This document shows positions 1 to 5,611 of a DNA stretch of 5,836 nt, one piece after another; positions within the stretch are counted from its first letter, which is position 1, and each line of letters starts with the position of its first letter. This DNA is from JBCBWG01 sp039817205 (GTDB taxonomy: Bacteria > Pseudomonadota > Alphaproteobacteria > Rhizobiales > Hyphomicrobiaceae), in NCBI GenBank assembly GCA_039817205.1, contig JBCBWG010000201.1:1-5836 (forward strand), in the 5' to 3' direction. The notes under the pieces were generated by a model, which was given only the letters and a program-made list of their open reading frames with translations, did not search any database and was not told the origin of the DNA. The position numbers and the translations under genes are program-made.

Positions 1-21
1 CACCTCGCCAATGGCGAGGTG
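1..21. repeat. Perfect 9-bp inverted repeat in the start of livG
   Basis: The arms CACCTCGCC (1-9) and GGCGAGGTG (13-21) are perfectly complementary around a 3-nt loop. The right arm's CGAGGT (15-20) can alternatively pair with ACCTCG at 26-31, so two mutually exclusive hairpins are possible. The sequence lies in codons 10-20 of the partial ATPase gene. It may be chance in GC-rich coding sequence. Confidence 0.6.
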
Positions 22-60
22 CACGACCTCGAGGACCGGGGTCTCAGCGCCATCACGCAT
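1..60 (-). CDS. livG: Start of Liv-type ABC transporter ATP-binding protein (partial)
   Basis: These are the first 20 codons of a gene running off the left edge (MRDGAETPVLEVVHLAIGEV). The VLEVVHL stretch resembles the first beta-strand of Liv ATPases (usually LLEV..L), but the Walker A, signature and Walker B motifs lie outside the window, so the ATPase call rests mainly on position. The ATG at 60-58 lies inside the 3' end of livM, giving an 8-nt overlap (53-60), which suggests translational coupling; no strong Shine-Dalgarno sequence is seen. The product would energise import by the LivH/LivM permeases at the inner membrane. LivF instead of LivG is possible; livH-livM-livG-livF is the usual order. 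Confidence 0.7.
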   Translation of the reverse strand, partial: MRDGAETPVLEVVHLAIGEV

Positions 61-1075
61 GGCGTGGCGCCCCGGCAAGCAGACGCATAATCCCGCCGGG
101 CACGTAGAGCACAATGCCAACGAGCAAAAGACCAAGCAGTGCCTTCCAGTATTCGGTCAGACCGCCCAGCCAGTGTTCGAGCAGGATAAAGGTCGCGGCG
201 CCGACGACCGGCCCGCAGAGACGGCCGACACCGCCGAGGATCACGAACACCATGATCTCACCCGATGTGTGCCAAGCGAGCATGTCCGGACTGACGAACC
301 GGTTGAGGTCAGCATAGAGGGCACCGGCAAGCGCCGTGATCGCGCCTGAGATCGTGAACGCGATCAGTCGGACCGGATAGGGCGCGATCCCGATACTCGT
401 CAGACGATGCTCACATTGCCGCGCACACTGGAGCGCTAAGCCGAAGTGCGAGCCGTTGAGGCGCGCGACGAGAAAAATTCCTGCACACAAAACACCGAAC
501 GCGAGCGCGAAGAACTGCAAACCATCGAGCGTATTGAGCAGCGGAAAACTGTTGCGGACATAGATCGGGAGGCCGTCTTCACCACCGTAGGCCGGCCAGG
601 AGATTGCGAAGTAATAGATCATCTGCGCGAAGGCGAGCGTGATCATGATGAAGTAGACGCCGCTTGAGCGGATCGAGAGCGCACCGATCGCGGCTGCGAC
701 CGCGCCACCGACGACCACCGCAAGCGGCCAGATGATCAACATCTGTTGCGTGCCTTCGATCGTGATCGGCGACGTCAGGATCGGCTCGTAGTTTTGCGCA
801 TGGCTCGCAAGGATGCCCGCAACATATCCGCCGACACCGAAGAACGCGGCGTGCCCAAGCGAGATCAATCCACCCGAGCCAAGCGCGAGATTAAGACCGA
901 CGCCCGCGAGGCCCAGGATCGCAACCTTGGTCGCGAGCGTGACGACAAATGGCTCATCCGAAACGGCACCGAGAACGGCAGCCGCGACGAGCCCGAGCAG
1001 AACCAAACCGTTCACGACGCTTTCACGCGAGATCGCGCGTGTGTCGCCCCGAAGCCCATCAGTGACAGCGGCCAT
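53..1075 (-). CDS. livM: Liv-type ABC transporter permease, LivM family
   Basis: A 340-residue polytopic inner-membrane protein, one of the two permease subunits of a Liv-type importer (BPD_transp_2 family). Family hallmarks are the LNLALGSGGLISLGHAAFFGVGGY segment at about residues 61-84, the GGEDGLP motif at 164-170, the cytoplasmic ATPase-coupling loop around 209-235, the FTISGAITALAGALYA helix at 240-255, and GGVGRLCGPVVGA at 281-293. Length is normal for LivM, with a hydrophilic N-terminus of about 20 residues. The start is supported by GGGAG at 1086-1082, seven bases or so upstream of the ATG. It begins 2 nt after the livH stop and overlaps the next gene by 8 nt, so livHMG is one transcription unit. 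The coupling loop reads QCARQCEHR where the family usually has a RAIRENER-like sequence, putting two cysteines at the ATPase contact. Substrate is not determined by the permease. Confidence 0.93.
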   Translation of the reverse strand: MAAVTDGLRGDTRAISRESVVNGLVLLGLVAAAVLGAVSDEPFVVTLATKVAILGLAGVGLNLALGSGGLISLGHAAFFGVGGYVAGILASHAQNYEPILTSPITIEGTQQMLIIWPLAVVVGGAVAAAIGALSIRSSGVYFIMITLAFAQMIYYFAISWPAYGGEDGLPIYVRNSFPLLNTLDGLQFFALAFGVLCAGIFLVARLNGSHFGLALQCARQCEHRLTSIGIAPYPVRLIAFTISGAITALAGALYADLNRFVSPDMLAWHTSGEIMVFVILGGVGRLCGPVVGAATFILLEHWLGGLTEYWKALLGLLLVGIVLYVPGGIMRLLAGAPRHA

Positions 1076-1077
1076 GA

Positions 1078-1998
1078 TCAGCTCCCACCGGCGAAGAGGC
1101 CGCGCGGACGGACGATGAGAACGGCGGCCATCAGAATGTAGATCGCCATCGACGCGATCGATGCGCCAACCGTCGACGCGGAGGACGTGTCCATGATGTT
1201 TGAAAACAGTGCCGGTAACAGTGCACGCCCGAGCGTGTCCGTCAGGCCAACCAGCAGCGACCCGATCAACGCCCCTTTGATGGATCCAATCCCACCAATG
1301 ACGATCACGACGAACGCGAGGATCAAGACCGGCTCGCCCATGCCGACCTGCACCGACTGGATCGCACCCACGAGCGCGCCTGCAATGCCTGCGAGCCCAG
1401 CGCCGATCGCAAACACAACCGTGTAGAGCCGATCGATATCGACGCCGAGAGCTGCGATCATTTCGCGATCGGCCTCTCCAGCGCGGATTTGGACACCCAA
1501 CCGCGTCCGGCCGATGAGCCAGAATAGGCCGACCGCAGCCGCAATCCCGAACCCGATAATTGCGAGACGGTAGGACGAATACTCGATGCCGCCCGGAAGC
1601 GTGACCGTTCCGCGCAAGTAGGTCGGCGGGTCAAGGTAGAGCGGGAACGAGCCAAAGACCCACCGCGTGCCTTCTGAGAAAACAAGGATCAGAGCAAACG
1701 TTGCCAACACTTGGTCGAGGTGATCCCGTCGATAGAGGCGGCGCATGATCGTCAGCTCAACCAGCGCGCCAAACGCGGCGGCCGCAGCCAAGCTTGCGGC
1801 AAGCCCGAGCCAAAACGAGCCGGTCCACGTCGCAACGATCGCGCAGGCAAACGCGCCGACCATAAAGAGCGAGCCGTGGGCCAAGTTGATCAGGCCCATC
1901 ACGCCGAAAACGAGCGTCAGGCCGGCCGCCATCAAGAACAGCATGACCCCATATTGGAGGCCGTTCAGGACTTGCTCGATGAGGAGGGCGGTGGTCAT
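1078..1998 (-). CDS. livH: Liv-type ABC transporter permease, LivH family
   Basis: Partner permease to LivM, about 306 residues from the chosen start, a typical LivH length. From that start, visible features are the opening helix with EQVLNGLQYGVMLFLMAAGLTLVFGVMG and the NLAHGSLFMVGAF motif, the coupling loop TRLGVQIRAGEADREMIAALGV, the helix AIGAGLAGIAGALVGA, the GGIGSIKGALIGSLLVG segment, and the C-terminal VRPRGLFAG. Hydrophobic stretches suggest about eight membrane helices. An upstream in-frame ATG at 2046 would add 16 hydrophilic residues. I prefer 1998 because LivH proteins normally start just before this first helix and the extra codons have weaker GC bias at third positions. Neither start has a clear Shine-Dalgarno sequence. 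It follows the binding-protein gene across a structured spacer and sits 2 nt before livM. Confidence 0.9.
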   Translation of the reverse strand: MTTALLIEQVLNGLQYGVMLFLMAAGLTLVFGVMGLINLAHGSLFMVGAFACAIVATWTGSFWLGLAASLAAAAAFGALVELTIMRRLYRRDHLDQVLATFALILVFSEGTRWVFGSFPLYLDPPTYLRGTVTLPGGIEYSSYRLAIIGFGIAAAVGLFWLIGRTRLGVQIRAGEADREMIAALGVDIDRLYTVVFAIGAGLAGIAGALVGAIQSVQVGMGEPVLILAFVVIVIGGIGSIKGALIGSLLVGLTDTLGRALLPALFSNIMDTSSASTVGASIASMAIYILMAAVLIVRPRGLFAGGS

Positions 1999-2118
1999 GC
2001 CATCAGGGTTCGTTCGGGGATCGGCCAAATCAGTTGGGCGCTTCATGGGCGTGAGTTCTGAAAGCGCACTCAGACGTCTTAAAACAGGTGCAGGAATACC
2101 GCTGTCAGGGGTTGGGAT

Positions 2119-2148
2119 GGCGCGCTTCGCTCAACGGTGAAGCGCGCC
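2119..2148 (-). promoter_or_regulatory. Intercistronic hairpin, 10-bp perfect stem
   Basis: Arms GGCGCGCTTC (2119-2128) and GAAGCGCGCC (2139-2148) are perfectly complementary around a 10-nt loop. On the minus strand it is followed by ATCCCAACCCC, not a T-run, so it is not a canonical intrinsic terminator. Its position after a binding-protein gene and before permease genes fits a stem that blocks 3' exonucleases or partly attenuates transcription, leaving more binding-protein mRNA than permease mRNA. That role is inferred from similar importer operons. Confidence 0.6.
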
Positions 2149-2181
2149 GTTCTGTTTCGTCGGCACAACGGGGCAACTGGC

Positions 2182-2200
2182 GGGACCCAACGTCGGTCCC
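2182..2200 (-). promoter_or_regulatory. Second intercistronic hairpin, 6-bp stem
   Basis: GGGACC (2182-2187) and GGTCCC (2195-2200) are perfect complements around a 7-nt loop. It lies upstream of the 10-bp hairpin in the transcript and directly abuts the tandem duplication. No T-run follows. It may act with the larger hairpin as a transcript 3'-end stabiliser. Confidence 0.45.
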
Positions 2201-2228
2201 CGTCACCTGTCGCGCGTCACCTGTCGCG
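2201..2228. repeat. 14-bp tandem duplication
   Basis: Two exact, adjacent copies of CGTCACCTGTCGCG (2201-2214 and 2215-2228), followed by a related CGTCGCTCGCTCG stretch at 2229-2241 that could be a decayed third copy. It ends immediately after the binding-protein stop codon, outside coding sequence. Slippage duplication is the likely origin; no function is evident. Confidence 0.85.
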
Positions 2229-2241
2229 CGTCGCTCGCTCG

Positions 2242-3405
2242 TTACATTTTGCACAACGCCGCATAGGCGTCGGCCCGATCTTTCAGCGCGACGCCGACGA
2301 TCTTATTGGTCAACACGTCGCCTTCTTTGATGACCTCGCGCACGAAGAGGTCCTGGATCGGGTGCTGGTTCGTGCCGAACCGGAAGGCGCCGCGGACCGA
2401 GGTGAAGTCAGCGGCCTTCAGAGCCGCGCGAAACGCTTTCAAGTCTGATGGGCTCGCCGTCTTCAAAGCCGACAAGAGCAGGTTGGCTGTATCAAACCCT
2501 TGGCTCGCATAAAGCGACGGCAGACGGCCGTACTCGGCCTGAAACGCTGCAACAAACGCCTTGTTCTCAGGTGTGTCGATATCCTTCGACCACTGCGACG
2601 TGTTCTTGACGCCAAGCGCTGCCTCGCCGACGGCTTTCAAAATTCCTTGGTCGAACGAGAACGCCGGACCGAGCACCGGGATGTCGACGCCGGACTGGGC
2701 GTACTGCTTCATGAACGCGATGCCCATGCCGCCCGGCAGGAAGAAAAAGACGCTGTCGGCACCGGAGGCGCGGATCTGGGCGATTTCAGCTGCGTAATCT
2801 TTCTGGCCGAGCTTGGTGTAGACCTCCTGCGCAACATCGCCTTTGAAAAAGCGCTTGTAGCCCGTCAACGCATCGCGACCGGCGGGATAGTTCGGCGCAA
2901 GAATGAAACTCTTCTTGAGCCCAGCCGTGTTGGCGTAAGAGCCTGCCGCCTCATGCAAATTGTCGTTCTGCCAGGCGACATTGAAATAGTTTGGGTGACA
3001 GCCTTTGCCCGCAAGCGCGGACGGGCCGGCATTGGGCGATAGGTAGATTTTGTTCTGCCGGACCGCCGACGGAACCACAGCCATGGCCAAGTTCGAGAAG
3101 ATGATCCCTGTCAGGACATCGACCTTTTCGGATTGGATCATCTTGTCGGCGAGCTGAACGGCGACGTCCGGCTTGCGCTGATCGTCTTCAACAATCAATT
3201 CCACGTGCGACGCGCCTGCCATTTTCAAAGCAAGCCTAAAGCCATCGCGCACATCGATGCCGAGCCCTGCCCCGCCGCCCGAAAGCGTCGTAATCATGCC
3301 GACTTTGATCTTCTCAGCAGCGGCTACACCGGTCGCAACGCCAGCCATTGTGCCAACGCCCAACACTGCGGCGAGTGCCGTCGCCGTCAACCCGAACCTC
3401 GTCAT
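2242..3405 (-). CDS. ABC transporter periplasmic substrate-binding protein, Peripla_BP_6 type
   Basis: A 387-residue secreted binding protein feeding the LivHM permeases. Residues 1-30 form a Sec signal peptide (MTR, hydrophobic core, cleavage probably near the VAAA-EK junction). The mature protein opens KIKVGMITTLSGGGAGLG, typical of the type I periplasmic fold, then FSNLAMAVVPSAV (103-115), SPNAGPSALAGKGCHPNYF (123-141), LAPNYPAGRDAL (169-180), FFLPGGMGIAFMKQYAQSG (221-239), GRLPSLYASQGFD (293-305) and RGAFRFGTNQHPIQD (338-352). From memory these match the subgroup associated with aromatic-acid uptake (Nba-like) better than LivJ/LivK, so leucine specificity should not be assumed. The mature protein has only two cysteines, C136 and C385 (in the terminal CKM), a likely disulfide. 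The start at 3405 is set by GAGGAA at 3414-3409; the frame stays open upstream to 3558, but that would bury the signal peptide. Confidence 0.92.
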   Translation of the reverse strand: MTRFGLTATALAAVLGVGTMAGVATGVAAAEKIKVGMITTLSGGGAGLGIDVRDGFRLALKMAGASHVELIVEDDQRKPDVAVQLADKMIQSEKVDVLTGIIFSNLAMAVVPSAVRQNKIYLSPNAGPSALAGKGCHPNYFNVAWQNDNLHEAAGSYANTAGLKKSFILAPNYPAGRDALTGYKRFFKGDVAQEVYTKLGQKDYAAEIAQIRASGADSVFFFLPGGMGIAFMKQYAQSGVDIPVLGPAFSFDQGILKAVGEAALGVKNTSQWSKDIDTPENKAFVAAFQAEYGRLPSLYASQGFDTANLLLSALKTASPSDLKAFRAALKAADFTSVRGAFRFGTNQHPIQDLFVREVIKEGDVLTNKIVGVALKDRADAYAALCKM

Positions 3406-3408
3406 CCG

Positions 3409-3414
3409 TTCCTC
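3409..3414 (-). promoter_or_regulatory. Ribosome binding site fixing the binding-protein start
   Basis: GAGGAA lies a few bases upstream of the ATG at 3405-3403. Together with the signal peptide beginning there, it decides against the upstream ATG at 3558, which would add 51 residues with no secretion signal. Confidence 0.75.
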
Positions 3415-3470
3415 ACTTCCAACGCGCACACGTTTATTCTTGGCGTGCGGCAGAGCGCTGGAGATTGCGC

Positions 3471-3485
3471 GCAAAACCGCAGCCC
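3471..3485 (-). promoter_or_regulatory. Possible sigma-54-type promoter element (weak)
   Basis: The minus strand reads GGGCTGCGGTTTTGC, giving the GG-N10-GC spacing and a TTTTGC end like the -24/-12 core, and would place a start of transcription about 55 nt before the ATG. The middle bases match the consensus poorly and such spacing is common by chance in GC-rich DNA. Confidence 0.2.
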
Positions 3486-3580
3486 AAGCGTGATGGACGG
3501 GGATCGCTTGAGAATCAAGGCGCAGTGGAAACGGGCCCGAAGGCTGAGCAGTCTGCAATCCTGGTGATGCGATTGGACGA

Positions 3581-3597
3581 CAGCGCTTTAAGCGCTG
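3581..3597. repeat. Palindrome spanning the phosphodiesterase stop codon
   Basis: CAGCGCTT-T-AAGCGCTG is a perfect 8-bp inverted repeat around one base, able to form a 6-7 bp stem with a tight loop. It contains the TAA stop (3590-3588). The minus strand continues TCGTCCAATCG without a T-run, so it is at best a weak terminator or a 3'-end stabiliser. Confidence 0.6.
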
Positions 3598-5369
3598 AGC
3601 TCTCGCTGTCGGCTCTCGATGACCGAGCGGATGGGGACGGGCACACCAAAGTGGAACCCTTGAATATAGGTGACGTCGAGCTGCTCAACGAAATCAGCCG
3701 TTTCGTCGTCGTTCACCCACTCGGCGACCGTTTCCATGTCGAAGCTTTGAGCGATTTCGACCATGGTCCGGACGAAAACCTGGTCAGTCTTCTCGCGCAG
3801 AACGTTGTGCACGAAACTGCCGTCTATTTTCAGGATGTCCGCCTTGATGCGCTTCAAGTTCGCAAATGACGTGTAACCGGCACCGAAATCATCGATGGCA
3901 ACGCGGCAGCCGAGATCACGGACGGCATCGACGAAATAGGCCGCTTCATCGATGTCGGTCGCAGCCATCGTCTCGGTAATCTCGATGACCAAACGAGGCG
4001 CGATGTCGGGTGTTTCTCGGACGCGTTTGCCCAGATCTGCGAGCCAGAGATGGTCGGTACATGTGAGCGCTGACACGTTGAGCGAGAGGTCAAGCCAGCT
4101 GTGATCGCGCAGCATTTCGGTTGCGACTTGCAACGTGCGCTTATCGATCATCGATGCGAGGCCAAGCTCTTCGGCGATCGGGATGAAATCGCCCGGTGCG
4201 TACCCACCATCCACGGTTTCATCGACCCGCAGAAGGCACTCATAGAGAGCCGGTTTGCGGGTCTTTGTCCAAACGATTGGCTGAAGCTGGAGATCGAGCC
4301 GCCGCTCCTCGATGGCGCTATCAATAAACTCAGCGATTTGTGTGGTTCGCGTGCGCCGGAGATCGCGCGCTTCGTCGGGCTGGTACACCGCGTAAGACGT
4401 CCGCGACCGCAACCGCGCATCATCGAGTGCGCGCAAAACGCGACCAAAACACATATCTGTGGTCTCTGCCTGCTCGGGCAGCAACACGGCGCCGACCGAC
4501 ACAGTCGCGGCAATCTTGCAGCCATCGGTGGTCACGGGCTTTTCGGCAACCGTCGCGACCAGGCGTTCGGCCGTTTGCTGCACCTCCTCCGCGCTGCATT
4601 CCGCGAGGATGATCCCGAACTTGTTCGCGCTGTAACGACCCAGCGTATCGCCAGCGCGGATACTGTTTCTCAAACGACGACCGACCTCGGCGATGACTTG
4701 ATCGCCAGTATCGTACCCAAACGTGTCGTTCACACGCTGAAGATTGTTAACGCTGACCATGAGGAAGCTTGCGCCCGGCTCGCCAAAACGGTCGAAGCCA
4801 ACGCGGCGCATGACAGCATTCAGCGCGTCGGCGAGGCGCAGTCGCGTCAGCTGGCCCGTCAGCTCGTCGTAGTCCGCGGCCGCCTGCGTGATTGCGAGCT
4901 GCGAAATGCCTTCGCCGATTCGGATGAACCCGCGGGCTTGTATCGGCCGACCATCTTCGCCAGCCCACCAACGGCCGCAATCCTCAACCCAAACCAGGTC
5001 GCGCGAACGTGGGCCATGCGGAGCAATGCGGTACGTAATGCGATACGAGACGCCGCTACCGAGGTCATTTTCAGCACTTAAGGCTGTGACAGCGGAACGG
5101 CGCTGCACATGCTCGTCGACGATCAGCGTGTGGTAGTCCTCGCCGGTTCCAGGAAGCCGATCCGGCTCAAGGCCCAGAATGGTCGCTGCGTGCGCCTGCC
5201 AGACCATTTTGTCGGAGCGCATGTCCCAGCAGTAGGCCACTTCGTGGTCGTGGCTCTCGATCACGGCCGAGGTCGGCACCTCCGGATCTTCCACGAGGCC
5301 CGGCAGAACCGAGACCGTCGTAGCCTTTTCAGTGGGCTCGGCGGACATGAACTCTGTGACCCCAAACAT
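3588..5369 (-). CDS. PAS-GGDEF-EAL protein, probable cyclic-di-GMP phosphodiesterase with degenerate GGDEF
   Basis: A 593-residue cytoplasmic signalling protein with no membrane helices. A PAS_3-like sensor spans about 44-153 (WDMRSDKMVW ... YRITYRIAP ... LVWVEDCGRWWAGEDGRPI). A GGDEF fold spans about 165-328, but its signature is SANKF (247-251), and the metal-binding DxD region is SVN (206-208), so cyclase activity is not expected; RxxD of the inhibitory site (R238, D241) remains. The EAL domain spans about 342-585 and keeps E377 (ECL in place of EAL), N431, E463, E466, D493-D494, K514, E550 and Q570, the residues needed for metal binding and hydrolysis of c-di-GMP to pGpG. The architecture resembles Caulobacter PdeA, where a degenerate GGDEF controls the EAL; orthology is not shown. 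An alternative start at 5348 (MSAEPTEK) is possible; neither has a strong Shine-Dalgarno sequence. The PAS ligand is unknown. Confidence 0.92.
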   Translation of the reverse strand: MFGVTEFMSAEPTEKATTVSVLPGLVEDPEVPTSAVIESHDHEVAYCWDMRSDKMVWQAHAATILGLEPDRLPGTGEDYHTLIVDEHVQRRSAVTALSAENDLGSGVSYRITYRIAPHGPRSRDLVWVEDCGRWWAGEDGRPIQARGFIRIGEGISQLAITQAAADYDELTGQLTRLRLADALNAVMRRVGFDRFGEPGASFLMVSVNNLQRVNDTFGYDTGDQVIAEVGRRLRNSIRAGDTLGRYSANKFGIILAECSAEEVQQTAERLVATVAEKPVTTDGCKIAATVSVGAVLLPEQAETTDMCFGRVLRALDDARLRSRTSYAVYQPDEARDLRRTRTTQIAEFIDSAIEERRLDLQLQPIVWTKTRKPALYECLLRVDETVDGGYAPGDFIPIAEELGLASMIDKRTLQVATEMLRDHSWLDLSLNVSALTCTDHLWLADLGKRVRETPDIAPRLVIEITETMAATDIDEAAYFVDAVRDLGCRVAIDDFGAGYTSFANLKRIKADILKIDGSFVHNVLREKTDQVFVRTMVEIAQSFDMETVAEWVNDDETADFVEQLDVTYIQGFHFGVPVPIRSVIESRQRELSA

Positions 5370-5611
5370 GCGCGCCGGGACCGCCTCAGGCGGCCTGATC
5401 TCGGCTCAATCGATCTCACCTCCGGGAGCCTAAAGAAAAAGCCTAACCACTCCCTTAATCGCGAGGCGCGACACATCGGGCGCCACTAAGCAATTTCGTC
5501 AAGTTGCAACGCGAACATCACGGCAGCACTCGCCACAAAGAAAAGCCGACAGACGCAATGTCTGTCGGCCTCATAATTACAGGCGTTTTGCAAAGAGATC
5601 GCTCAGCGCGA
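5370..5611 (-). other. Intergenic region: upstream terminator and leader of the phosphodiesterase gene
   Basis: This 242-nt stretch holds the terminator of the upstream gene and should contain the phosphodiesterase promoter. A TTGACG (5502-5497, minus strand) could be a -35 box, but no good -10 box follows at the right distance. A strong Shine-Dalgarno-like GGAGGTGA (5423-5416) has no ATG beside it and lies 47 nt before the annotated start. A CCGCC-TCA-GGCGG hairpin (5381-5393) sits just upstream of the ATG at 5369 and could hinder ribosome access. Confidence 0.5.
5535..5569 (-). terminator. Rho-independent terminator
   Basis: The 9-bp perfect stem GCCGACAGA / TCTGTCGGC (5545-5553 and 5561-5569) has a 7-nt loop and is followed on the minus strand by TTTTCTTTG. 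It begins about 40 nt after the stop of the small membrane-protein gene and separates that gene from the phosphodiesterase. It is the only canonical intrinsic terminator in the window. Confidence 0.92.

Larger units (their letters stand above)
2047..2241 (-). other. Structured spacer between binding-protein gene and livH
   Basis: This stretch (about 240 nt if livH starts at 1998) separates the binding-protein stop from livH and contains no supportable gene. Reading with transcription it holds a 14-bp tandem duplication, a 6-bp hairpin, a 10-bp hairpin, then an unstructured leader to livH. No T-run follows either hairpin, so complete termination is not expected. I see no convincing promoter for livH, and the neighbours share one orientation, so read-through from the binding-protein gene is the simplest model. 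Confidence 0.6.
3406..3587 (-). other. Intergenic region upstream of the binding-protein gene
   Basis: This 182-nt stretch between the phosphodiesterase stop and the binding-protein start must hold the transporter promoter unless there is read-through. No convincing sigma-70 pair is seen. It contains a 10-bp palindrome TTGCGCGCAA (3465-3474), which could be an operator half, overlapped by a weak GG-N10-GC element of sigma-54 type (3471-3485). Neither is proven. Confidence 0.5.

Noticed and set aside
2119..2148. Hairpin as an intrinsic terminator ending the binding-protein transcript
   Set aside because: No T-run follows on the minus strand, and livH downstream has no visible promoter of its own.
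2201..2228. Two-copy repeat as a CRISPR remnant
   Set aside because: The copies are directly adjacent with no spacer and only 14 bp long; a simple tandem duplication explains them.
2500..3042. Plus-strand open frame of 180 codons
   Set aside because: Antisense to the clearly recognised binding-protein gene; no family motif and no ribosome binding site of note.
3406..3558. N-terminal extension of the binding protein from an ATG at 3558
   Set aside because: A signal peptide and a good ribosome binding site define the start at 3405; an extension would place 51 residues ahead of the secretion signal.
3348..3869. Plus-strand open frame of 173 codons
   Set aside because: It spans the binding-protein start, the intergenic gap and the EAL C-terminus in antisense, and its protein has no recognisable features.
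4101..5081. Long open frame (326 codons) on the plus strand
   Set aside because: It lies entirely antisense to the PAS-GGDEF-EAL gene, whose domains are recognisable throughout. The translation is rich in Arg, Ala and His with no domain, as expected of an antisense shadow in GC-rich coding DNA.
5370..5544. Riboswitch or other structured leader (for example c-di-GMP class) before the phosphodiesterase gene
   Set aside because: Only one short 5-bp hairpin is visible; no conserved c-di-GMP aptamer core or multi-helix junction can be traced.
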